This document shows, in pieces, positions 21,093-31,900 of a stretch of DNA of 64,000 bases. A program made the translations under genes and the position numbers. Source of the DNA: Paraspadella gotoi. Taxonomy: Eukaryota > Chaetognatha. Where the stretch lies: positions 28,810,696 to 28,874,695 of the forward strand of contig CM119264.1 of assembly GCA_051294375.1 (NCBI GenBank). Reading direction: 5' to 3'. The stretch's first letter is position 1. Each line of letters begins with the position of its first letter. The notes beneath the pieces were generated by a model. That model was not told the origin of the DNA. It made no database searches and was given only the letters and a program-made list of their open reading frames with translations.

Positions 21093-22635
21093 TCAAGCTT
21101 CGACGCTTGAGAAGAGTCGGCGAACGAATGGGGAAGAGTCCTGCAAAATTAAATTTAAAATGTAAAACGTATATATAATATATAATATTGGATAAATGAT
21201 TGATTCAATCGATTAAAACATTAAAACAACGGACATAAAATTATGTGGCATATGTGACAGATTAACTGATAGATTTGCTTGATTTAACCTTTCGAATAGT
21301 TTATCGATTGATTGATCATTTATTTATATTATTAATTTATTATTCAATTGATTGATTGATTGATTAAATGATGGATTGACCGAAGGATTGAGTGATTGTA
21401 CCTTCGCCTCTCTCCTTCCGATCCTTCTCGTGTCATAGAAGTCAAAGGACGGGCGCCGTTGAAGACGACCTCGCGCTAAAAAGTCCGCTAATTTGTGGTC
21501 GGCGATTGATCGACGTATCTCGCTGGACACCAAATATATAAAAAAAATGTTTAAATATTATATACTTTTAGATTTAATTTTTTTTCGTGGTTTTTTAAAA
21601 TTAATTTTTAAATGTTTTCAATGTTTCGAATGTCAACTATACGCTCCACTTTATTCTACTACTTAACAATTCACTTTATTTCGCTCCTATACGCTCCTTT
21701 ACAATTTCTTTTATTCTTTATACTCCACTCCCCTTCCTCAACTCCACCGACCTTCTATCTTCCATTGCTCCTCTTTTTGATCTCGACGTGCTGGAGTCAC
21801 TGTCACCCAGCTCGTTGTTGATCCACTCTTGTTCCAAATCGGCCAAGATTTGGTCGCTGATTGCTCGTTGGGCTCTGGGTCAGGAAAGAAGAGAACCGAT
21901 TTTGAGGTCAAAAATAGTTTGAAATCCAATCAAATTTATCCATTTGTTTAATAATAAATACTCTATCTTAGCCCTGACTTTTGGACAGGCTATGATGGGT
22001 TAAGGCTCCCATCATTTCAAAATAGTAATACAATTCAGGCTTTCAAACAAAACTCTATTTTAAAGTTTACAATGGGAAAACAGAACCGCAACTGTGAGTA
22101 TGGGGTAAAACTGTATCCCATATTCTATTTTGTTTATTAACAAAACTCGTTTATGGCGAATTGCCAAATTGCCAGATATTTCTTGCTACCTGCTTCTGCC
22201 AATGGTGTCGCCAGATTCCGTATTTTGTTGCATCTGGGATCTCAAAAATTCCAATTCCAAATCGTGAAGAAATTGATCGGAAATCGCGCGACGCGTCTTT
22301 TCGACGCTGATGTATAAAATAAAAGAGGAATTAAGACTTTAATTTACTTTACTAGTATATTTTCATTACTTTATTCAACTTTCAATACTTTTTTCTTTTC
22401 TTTTCTTTTCTTTTCTTTTTAACCTTTTTCTTTATTTTTATCTCCTTTTCTTTTCTTTTTTTTTCTTTTTTCTTCTATTTTCTTTTTCCTTTTCTTTTCC
22501 TTTCCCTTCCATCTCTAACTTCTCTTTAATTTCCGGCGCCACTTCGCCGACAGGATGCGCGCCGGCGACATCGGCGTTCATCAAACAAAAGACAATCGAG
22601 ACGACGACGCCGCAACTCCAAATAGATGGCGCCAT
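21093..22635 (-). CDS. Secreted multi-repeat peptide precursor (prohormone-like)
   Basis: Five exons, 22635-22520, 22306-22190, 21874-21752, 21522-21402 and 21140-21093, join cleanly (phases 2, 2, 2, 0) into 174 residues. MAPSIWSCGVVVSIVFCLMN then ADVAGA is a good signal peptide, cut near residue 26. Three middle exons each carry one related unit behind basic residues: RRAISDQFLHDLELEFL, QRAISDQILADLEQEWI and IRRSIADHKLADFLARGRL. Each is amphipathic and helical, followed by Ser/Asp-rich spacer and another basic site (RSKR, DTRR, GRR). The tail is PFVRRLFSSVEA. No cysteines outside the signal. This layout is that of a neuropeptide or hormone precursor. The A-[IV]-S-[DE] start recalls PTH/PTHrP and the helical units recall class B1 receptor ligands, but that is faint. 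The exon 1 donor (AA/GTTAGAG) is weak. Confidence 0.68.
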
Positions 22636-25600
22636 CGTGGCCGGAGTCGGGCGCCGCGTTGACCTCTGAGCGGGGGCGTGAAGGGGGGTGGCGCTCTCCA
22701 GAATCAAAGAGTACCTCTCGGGAAAACGGTTCCATCTCACGTCAAAATTTTTTGGCGCCATCTTGGTTTTTTTGTTATTTCTGAATTTTAAAAAACAAGA
22801 TATCGTTTAAGATTTTTTAAAGAATCGTTGAATTTAATCTTCAAAAATCAAATTTATACTTGTGAAACTTGTTACAAAATTAAGAGGAAAAAGGTTCTCG
22901 ACCTTGTCTATGATTTATCTTTATGATTAATTAGAAAAAATTTATAAAAATCTTATTTTGCTCTGTATCAGCCTACACCTTTACAAGATTAACAAATCTT
23001 TTACTTCAGCTTTTAAAAATATAATTATTTTTTTATTTAAAAATACATTAACAAATGCCAAAATCTAAAAATGTTTTTCCTGTCAAGTCAGACGGGGTGA
23101 GTATCGATCCCCAACAGAATTTGAATCTCAAATTTTTGAAGTCGAATTTGAGCGACGATTCAAATCTGTGATTGGATCAGCGAACCCAAAACCTTTGATC
23201 TTTCAACCCTCAGACTTAGTCATTATTGAATGTTTCTCTTTATATAGATAATCTTTGTGTCTTTGAACTTTGCTTGATTTTTGGGGTTAAAATATTATAA
23301 TCATCACGAGATTTTTTTGTGAATTGATGATTAGGAAGAAATATAAAAAATGTAGGTTTAACAAATAGAAAAATATAAATTCTAGCTCATTTCAATCCCC
23401 ATCAAAAATATAAAGTAGTCTAAAGTATAAAGAAAGTTTGGACTAAAGTCTTAGAAAAATTTCAATGAATCCTTCTATATATAGACTAAACTTTTTCTAT
23501 TAATGGTTCTATAATTTTGAAACAAATTGCATAAGCTCTACTTTTATAAATTTCTACATAATAAGGCAACAAGGCTGTTTAAACATGACTAGTAATTTAA
23601 ACTTAAAAGGACTAAAATAATAATACACTTTTCATGGTTTACTTACCATGACTCATTCATTTTCGCAATAATAAAAACAAAAAAAGGAGAAAGAACTTTT
23701 TTTAAATTCAAAATGGAATTCAAACTTTGAAAGTTCAATAAGTTTGAATCTACAAGTCCAACTCTGGAGTGACAACTGCAATGATGATTTAGCTTAATGT
23801 CTTACTTTATTTTCAGTTTTATAAATTATGTATGGTAAGTATGGTGAATAAATAAAATCATACTGAATACATCAAATACTTTTTCGAATCTAAAAACGTT
23901 TTAAAAATAGTGACACAGGTAATTTTGCAATGTTCATACGCATTATTATCTAAAATTTCACATCAAAAATTGATTTTAAAGAAACGCGGTAACGCATCAA
24001 ACATGAAAGGGTGACATACTCACATTAGAAGAACGATTGTAAACTGATTGATTCGAAGGTCGAAATTCGATTTTTGATCTCGAATTTTAATCTTAAATTT
24101 GATTTGTGAATCAAAGAGAGAAAGAGAAGAAAAAAAAATTTGAAGATTGTGACGCGATTTTACTTCACCGATTTTCACATAATGCGAATTCGCGCATCAT
24201 CCGCCGACTTTGTACCCCGGGAGGAAGAGGAGGAGGAGGAGGAAGAGGAAGAAGAAGAAAAAGCGGAAGACGACGAGAGAAAACGAGAAACGCGTAGGGG
24301 GGGGAGTGTGAAGTGGGGAGAGGAGGGGAGAAGAAAAATAAGGTGGGGTGAAAAGAAATTGGGGAAAAAAACTGGGGTCTTGAGTTGAGACGGATTTCTG
24401 AGCGAGATAATTCTATTGTCTCGTAACAACGAAGGTATAGTATTTTAAGGTCTAGCCCACAAAGCCTCTGTTCTAAGCCTTTAAATTTTCCCAACTCCTC
24501 GCCGGTCCGGCACTCCCGCCAATCCAGTATTGCGTTAGCAGAAGATGTATATTTTATTTGTTTATAATTGGACTCCAGGAGATATTTCCTTTGTGATTAG
24601 ATGTCTGTGACAAGTAATAAGACATGTTTGTTATTTTTGATGATAGTTGATGATTTTCTAAAGATTTTTTCACTTATTTATTAAATGAATGACTAATTTT
24701 GTATTGGTCGTACCAATTTCACAATATCGATTTTTATTATCAAACTGACAAAATGTAAAATATTGGAATTATGTCAGAGCTCTCTCTCCATCTGGGGAAA
24801 AAAAGATTCTAATCTAAACCCTAAATGTTCACGTGAACGCTCCGTGACATCTTGACATAAATCGGGCAGAGGTCGCTTAAAAAAATAAAACTAAAAAATA
24901 AAGGACGGGTGTGAATCTCTCACAGATTGGGGACAAATCTCGATTTTTCTTTTTTAAAGTCACGTGTCAAAAAAAAGACGTAAGACGTAAGAAATATTAA
25001 CTTTTGTCAGTGACGGCGAATTTAAATTGTAATTAATATCATTATCACAGACAAGGATTAAGAGGCGCGTTTGTGGTTTCTTGGGTCTGAGGCCCGGCTT
25101 CAGTAAAAATAGAAAATTGAATCTAGAAGATATCAGCCATCTGACGATTTGAGTTTTCCGGTTGCCCCGTGGTTAGATTATTGGGCTTTCTCGTTAAAAT
25201 TCTAAGTTCGATCCCCAAGCGTTACGCCTTCGTTATATGAGGAAAAGAAACGCCAGTGGGCTTGTCTTAAAAATACTGATATCAGTTGTAATTAGGCAAA
25301 CTTTCTAGCTATCTTTAATTTCGTCTACGTACAACCAAAATAAAAATTTTCCATTCATTTAATAAACTTTGGACAGGCTTTGGTTGTCTTAAAAGATAAT
25401 GCTTTCAATAAATATGTAATTACTAAAATGATTTACGTAAAAATATGGCCTAGCAGAAATGGGAGAGAGGTTCCTGATTATCAGCAAAGCGATGAGTTGC
25501 AGAATTGCAAAGATTTTTCGAAATCTCTCTGGTTTCGTGACCTGAGGTCCCGAAAATCGCTGGTCAAGCAATTTTCTTTTATTGAACCTTCCAGTCATGA

Positions 25601-25914
25601 ATCCATATTCCTTAGTCAATACCGATTCGCTGATATGAAGTTTATTGATATATATTTTCTACCGGGAGTGGATGCAGGTATCACGGGTTTAGTTCTCACA
25701 GAATTCGTACAAATTCGTAAAAATTAAAAAGGTACCGAACATAATAATATTTTTTTGAGAGACCCGTTGTCTTTCTGCCTGTCCGCCTGTCCGCCTGTCG
25801 CCTGTCCGCCTGTCCGTTGACCTCGGCAATGACCTCAGATGCTTTTTGCTCTTAAATCTTTTTCATGTTTCGACGTTGTCTTTCTTGTCCGCCCATTTTC
25901 GTGTCTCAGGGCGA

Positions 25915-25969
<55 letters not shown>

Positions 25970-26433
25970 TTTGACAACAAAAACCAACGTCAATAAGATT
26001 ATATTTTTTCTTTTATTTTCTTCAATGAAATCGTTAGAACGTCGGTAAAACCCTTTGCGGAACTTTAACATCATTTAATTTTTTTTAATATAATTGTCCG
26101 TATAGTAAGAACATCTGTAAAACTAATAAAACATCCTTAACACATCTTTCAACACTTTTGGAACAAAAAATATCGAGGAAAACATGTAATGTATTTTTTT
26201 TTTAAATCATTCCAACGTCTGGAGTAATTCTTGTTATTTTTTTTGGTCTTAATTCAAAGCCGATTAGAACAGCTGTTTCAAAAAAAATGGGTCAAAGACA
26301 AAGTATTTATTTTAAAGAATAATCTGTTACGCGTCTTGACAGCCAAAAATTCAAATTATTTAAAATTGGTCTTTTTTTTTTTGAATTTGTTCTGAGTTAA
26401 AAAAAAAATTTTTCGTAAACAATATCTAAAAAA

Positions 26434-26473
<40 letters not shown>

Positions 26474-26720
26474 ATCGATCCTCAATCAGATTTCGAAACT
26501 CAAATTGACCTTCGACACCCGACGGATTTTGTCAACTTCTAAGGAACCCTGCCAGACAACATAGCGCACCTGCTAGTCCCTCCGCAGATGCAGACCGGCA
26601 CCTGGCAGACCTCACCCGATGCAGGCCGACACCTGCTAGACTTAATTAGCCGAAGCTTGGACTCATGGACCGACAAGAACTTTGAATCCAAGATCCAAGA
26701 TCGTCGGTCGAGATAAAATC
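22636..26720. other. Intergenic region upstream of the ankyrin gene
   Basis: No supportable coding exon. It holds a GAG/GAA-rich tract (24225-24300), a retroposon fragment (24670-24722), a tRNA-like repeat (25150-25340), a nine-base CCTGTCCGC minisatellite (25775-25825), a GTC array (25918-25970) and a CT microsatellite (26437-26470). The likely promoter of the ankyrin gene lies at its right end. Confidence 0.7.
25150..25384 (+). mobile_element. tRNA-like SINE remnant joined to retroposon fragment
   Basis: GGTTGCCCCGTGGTTAGATT resembles a tRNA 5' half with A box, and AGTTCGATCCC a B box 30-40 bases further on, as in tRNA-derived SINEs. From about 25345 it abuts an inverted, truncated copy of the hairpin retroposon. 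Only one copy is in the window. Confidence 0.4.
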
Positions 26721-28945
26721 ATGTCGTTGAAGGTATTTAGTAATTTAATTAACAATTAATGAAAATTTATATTACTATTTTAAAGTCGTTTTCGAAAACC
26801 GCCATAGATGATAGATGAGACAAAAAAGTAGTGACAATGATAATGAGGCCTACAAGTTCAAAAATCTAAATTGGAAGAAAAATAATCCAGACAAGAAAGT
26901 AATTAGGGGGGCAGAAAGTGCACTAAACCTAAGGAAGCAGTTTTTACGAATTAGTTTCCTCCTCAGATTAACACTTTTTCATGTGTTATTTTTTTTAGTC
27001 GAAAAAAGTCAAGTATTTGGGCGAAATTTTAACCTTTTCGCGCGACAATCCAAGAATCCTGACTTTATTTTTTTTCGGTCTTGACAAGGCCGCAACTTAA
27101 TCACCATCATCATCATCATTATCATCATCATCACCGCATTCCCGTTTCCCATGAATTGCCATATATGATAAGCCACATTTCAAGTTATAATAAAACTTGG
27201 AAAAAAAAATGAAACTCCTGATTGTACTAATTCTTTGGCTTATTTTCTTAGTAACTTCACTTTATCATTGAATTATTGCATAGCCTATCCAAAGTCGGGA
27301 TTCAGAAGGCAATTCGTAAATTGTAACAATTTCTCACAAATATTTCGATTAAGTCATTTTGAAATCCATATCTCACAGACCCGCGTGAGAGCTTTCACCT
27401 CTTGGGTCAACTTCCGGTTAAGGGAGACGGAGGAACAGGTGAAGCTTGGGAGGAAGATGTGAAATGTGGTTTTGAGGTAAAAATGATATGGTCAGTCAGT
27501 CACAATCACAAAAAATTTGCTGATTTCTCACTTTCTAATCGGCAGTCCGTCCATTCGTCGCTCGTTAGTTAATGAATTTAATGAATCTGATTTTAATCTC
27601 GTCATTCGATTCATATTATATTCAATAAATTCAGGTGAGCAGCGTTTTAGTGGATCTGATTCAGGACAAGAAACTCGCTGCTTTTGTCGAGTCTTTCACG
27701 GGCGTCTCTAACAAGAAGTTTCAGAGTTTCGAAGGGTGAGTGACTGTATGATTAATATTATTAATCCCTGAACTTAATTTTACTGAACTTAACCCTAATC
27801 TTTTACTAAATGCCTAACCCTAACCTTTAATTCCTAACCCTCAACTCTAATCCTAATCCTAATCCTAATCCTTAACCCTTAAAACTAAATATTTAACTCT
27901 AAAAACTAATATAAGTATAAACTTGAAATGGGGCTCTTTTTAAATATATAGTTAAAAAACAAAACAATATGTTAAATAACGTTATCTCAGGTTAACGCAA
28001 ACGCAAGTCGTGACCCGAATCGAATGGATTATCAATGACCTGATTAACAGGTAACGACGCCTGATTGGCGGAACGTTGTCGGCTAACGGCGCCAGATTTA
28101 GGGGGGGGTAGTGGATAGGCAATGGGGGCGTCTGTCTCGTCGTTTAAACCTTAATCTAATTAACAATTTAATTTTGGTTTCACAAAGAAAATGTGTCACG
28201 TTCTAAGGTCAGGGACGCTTCGAAAATGAAACGAGAAAAATGAACCACATTTTTTTTTTGACACGAACAAAAACATTTTAACTGGAATTATAGTGATGTA
28301 ATATGACTTCATCTCCGAACCCAATGGTCACGGGTTCTAGCCCTGGTCGGAACAGTCCTTGCAAAAAAGACTGACGGGCCGGTTAAACCACCGGTAGCAA
28401 GCCTACCGCCTATCCGCACTCACAGAGAGGCATGGCAACTAGAGTGGAGCACTGGGGAACATAAATTTTATTTGAGTGACAAACAAGGATATTTAGATAG
28501 TATGATTAAGGAGTACAAAAAATATTTTGCTTATATTGTTTGGGGAAACAGTATCATTAAAACAATATATTTATAGTAATATCCCTATAAACATCGATAA
28601 AAAATTTATAAAATATTTTTTATGATGCGATAAACCTTTCGTTTTTCGTTGTTGTTTATGATTTAGAGAAAAACAAAGTTTTTTAATTGTGTTACAACGA
28701 ATTTAATTAGAGATACGGACATGTTTTCGGCTCACATTTCGAGCCTTCATCAGCGTTTGCCATAAGGAAAATATTTGTGCAAAAAGAAAGGGTGTGAGAG
28801 AGAGAGGAGAGAGAGAGAGAGAGAGAGAGAGATAGAAGGTAAAGGTTTTCCAACAAAGTGGGTGAGACAGAATAGTGGTCAGAATGAGAGAACAGGCTGA
28901 AGTTGAGGACAGATTGAGTGAGTTGTGAAAAGAAATGAAATTTGG

Positions 28946-28989
<44 letters not shown>

Positions 28990-31900
28990 GGACAACAGGG
29001 ATAAAATAAATAAGTATTAAAGATACAATTTGTAATGTACAACAAAAGTAAAAAATTTTGAAAAACTAAATGTCAGTAAGAGTTTTAACAATTATCTAAT
29101 TTAAATAGTTAGCTAAAGGATAGTAACATGAATTATGAAATTTGAAATGTGAAAAGATAGATTGATAGTTAGGAGGATAAGAAAGTGAAATAAATAGGAG
29201 AAAGAAAAGAGCTCAAAATGAGCTGGCCCCCTTGTTTTTTATGCAAATGAAGGACAGAGAACGATGGTGCTCATTTTGAGCTCTTTCTTTCTCCTTATAT
29301 TTCACTTTCTATCCTCCTAACTATCAATCTATCTTTTTCACATTTCAAATTTCATAATTCATGTTACTATCCTTTAGCTAACTATTTAAATTAGATAATT
29401 GTTAAACTCTTACTGACATTTAGTTTTTCAAAATTTTTTACTTTTGTTGTACATTACAAAATGTATCTTTAATACTTATTTATTTATCCCTGTTGTCCTC
29501 TCTCCTCTCTTCTCTCTCCCTCTCTCTCTCTCTTCTCTCTCTAAACAAATTTTCATTTCTTTCACAACTCACTCAATCTGTCCTCAACTTCAGCCTGTTC
29601 TCTCATCTGACCACTATCTGTCTCACCACTTTGTTGGAAAGACCTTTACCTCTATCTCTCCTCTCTCTCTCTCTCTCTCTTCTCTCTCTAACACCCTTCT
29701 TTTTGCACAAATATTTTCTTATGGCAAACGGCTGATGAAGGCTCGAAAATGTGAGCCAAACATGTCCGTATCTCTAAATTAAATTCGTTGTAACACAATT
29801 AAAAACTTTGTTTTTTCTCTAAATATTTTTTAAAAATTTTTTATTAAAGATGTTATTAAAAATTTCAATGTTTTCAGTGTCAAAAAATGAAAAAAAGGTC
29901 AATTTTTTCCACTTTTTTACGCTTTGTAGTAAAAACTATTATATGATGAACGTTTTGGGTAATAGCTTGAACCTAAAAAATATCATGTAACATATTTTTA
30001 CAAAAAGTTTTTCGTTTTTTTTCCGGCAAATCCGAACGTGTTCTTAAAATTAAAAAAAAATTGGCAAATTGTATTATTTTATGAGGATATTACTAAGACG
30101 GACATGTTTCGGCTTTAAATGTACAAGCCTTCATCGGCGTCAAAGATATTTGTGAAATTTCAAATAAAGTTTTTGCAGAGGAAAAGAGAGAGAGAGAGAG
30201 AGAGAGAAGAGAGAGAGAGGGCAAAGTTTCCAACACAGAGTTGAGAGAAGAACAGTGTTCAGATGTGAGGACAGGTCAAGGTGAGGACAGAATGAGCCAG
30301 ATTGTGAAAAGAAACTAAAAATAGTGAAAAATTGAGAGAGAGAGAGAGAGAGTAGAGAGAACATTTGAAAAGATAATACATTTTTTGTAATGTACAACAA
30401 GATAATTGTTTAACTAAAGATTAAATAAATATTTTAACAATTAACTATTAATAAATAATGGAGTGTGAAAAATTGAATATGAAAAAGTGAAATAAGTATT
30501 AATAAGTATTAATATGAAATAAAGTGAAAGTTCAAGAATTAAGAAAGAGCTCAAAGTGAGCTGGCCCCCTTTGGTTGAAAGCAAATGAAGGGTCTTGACG
30601 ATGTGGTCGAGTCATTGACGTGTCAATGGCTGAGAGGTCATGTTGGTTGAGATGAAGGCTTGTACATTTAAAGCCGAAACATGTCCGTCTTTATACAAAT
30701 AAAATCGTTGTTGAACAATTTTAAAACGTCCTTTATCATCTAAACACAACGAAACGAAAGGAAATAACGATGTCTGAGGATATTACTATAAAAAAAATTC
30801 AATTAATGATACTGTTATGCAAATTTTTTTGAAAAAGGGCTTAATTATTTTTTATTACATATATAAAGGCAGCAAGAAAACATAGTTCCATCGCTCAATC
30901 TTTTCATCACTCCACCCTAATGGCGACCTCTCGGTCACTTCAGAATTTTCCTTTTTCTTTGATTTCTCTCTCTTTTCAACTTGGAGCCATTTTATTCCGA
31001 CTACAAGGCAATCCCTGTCTTCCTCCACCGCCTCCTTTCCTCCACCGCCTCCTTTCCTCCACCGCCTCCTTCCTCGACCGCCTCCTTTCCTCGACCGCCT
31101 CCTTTCTCACCGCCTCCTTTCTCCACCGCTCCTTTCCTCCACCGCCTCCTTTCCTCCACCGCCTCCTTTCCTCCACCGCCTCCTTTCCTCCACCGCCTCC
31201 TTTCCTCCACCGCCTCCTTTCCTCGACCGCCTCCTTTCCTCCACGCCTCCTTTCCTCCACCGCCTCCTTTCCTCCACCGCCTCCTTTCCTCCACCGCCTC
31301 CTTTCCTCCACGCCCTTCCTTTTCTCCATCACCTCCTTTCCTCCACCGCCCCTCTTTTCTAAAACATCTGTGACAGACAGTATATTACCGAATGAGATCA
31401 AATGTTCAATAATCTCATTTGCATATAGTAGTAAACTATTTAGAGTTTCTTGGGTTCATGTTTCGTTTCTAATACGTGACCTACTTTTGGATTTTTTTCC
31501 GTTATTTACCATTATGGTAGCGTCTGAGAAAACGGACCAGTAGATGGATCTGATGTTCTAATCTACCGAGATGATAGTATACATCCGACCCCCCCACTTT
31601 TCCGCCCGACTTTCTCCAGAGAGATCCTCCCCGATCATTTCGGGGTGGAGCCTCGTCTGATCGCCACACGACACGGCGACGCCATCTTCGAGCTTCTCTG
31701 GGCGTTGGTCATCTACGATATCTGGTTCTTGTGGGACAGAGCGGAGTTCCTGCTGCATCGCGACGACGACGTCCTCACCCGTTTCCCCTTCACCGTCAGT
31801 CGCTGCGGCTGCTGCTGTTGCTGCTGTTTTTGCTGTTGCTGTTGCTGTTGAGCATGTAGTTGCAGAAGGAGTTGCAGAACTGTTGCAAATTTAGTTGCAG

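Larger units (their letters stand above)
28623..29820. mobile_element. Foldback Penelope-like insertion 1
   Basis: About 1.2 kb with arms of roughly 550 bases that are near-perfect inverted repeats centred near 29245. Flanked by 12-bp duplications AAATATTTTTTA at 28611-28622 and 29821-29832. The empty site can be read in the other hAT copy. Each arm carries a GA/CT microsatellite and a hammerhead motif. The centre reads GAGCTCAAAATGAGC then GCTGGCCCCCTT, shared with insertion 2. No reverse transcriptase is present, so this is a non-autonomous derivative. Confidence 0.72.
30095..30774. mobile_element. Foldback Penelope-like insertion 2
   Basis: About 680 bp, flanked by 13-bp duplications TGAGGATATTACT at 30082-30094 and 30775-30787; the uninterrupted hAT copy has this site once. 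Outer inverted repeats hold AAACATGTCCGTCTT and hammerhead-like cores. The centre (AGAGCTCAAAGTGAGCTGGC) matches insertion 1. The left end lies within seven bases of the predicted ribozyme cleavage point. Confidence 0.72.
28440..30919 (+). mobile_element. hAT-like non-autonomous element carrying two nested insertions
   Basis: Begins TAGAGTGGAG and ends CTCCACCCTA (terminal inverted repeat TAGRGTGGAG). Flanked by 8-bp target duplications ATGGCAAC (28432-28439) and ATGGCGAC (30920-30927). TAGNG ends with 8-bp duplications are the hallmark of hAT transposons. Without the insertions at 28623-29832 and 30095-30787 the element is about 577 bp and matches the inverted copy at 43996-44611. It has no transposase, so it would depend on an element elsewhere. 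It lies in the intron before ankyrin-gene exon 31620. Confidence 0.8.

Noticed and set aside
28707-29045. ORFs in the arms of foldback insertion 1
   Set aside because: They follow the CT/GA microsatellite and mirror each other because the arms are inverted repeats; no reverse transcriptase motif.
30920-31543. 207-residue plus-strand ORF and its minus-strand counterpart
   Set aside because: Both are products of the 17-bp TCCTTTCCTCCACCGCC minisatellite, open in every frame, inside an intron.
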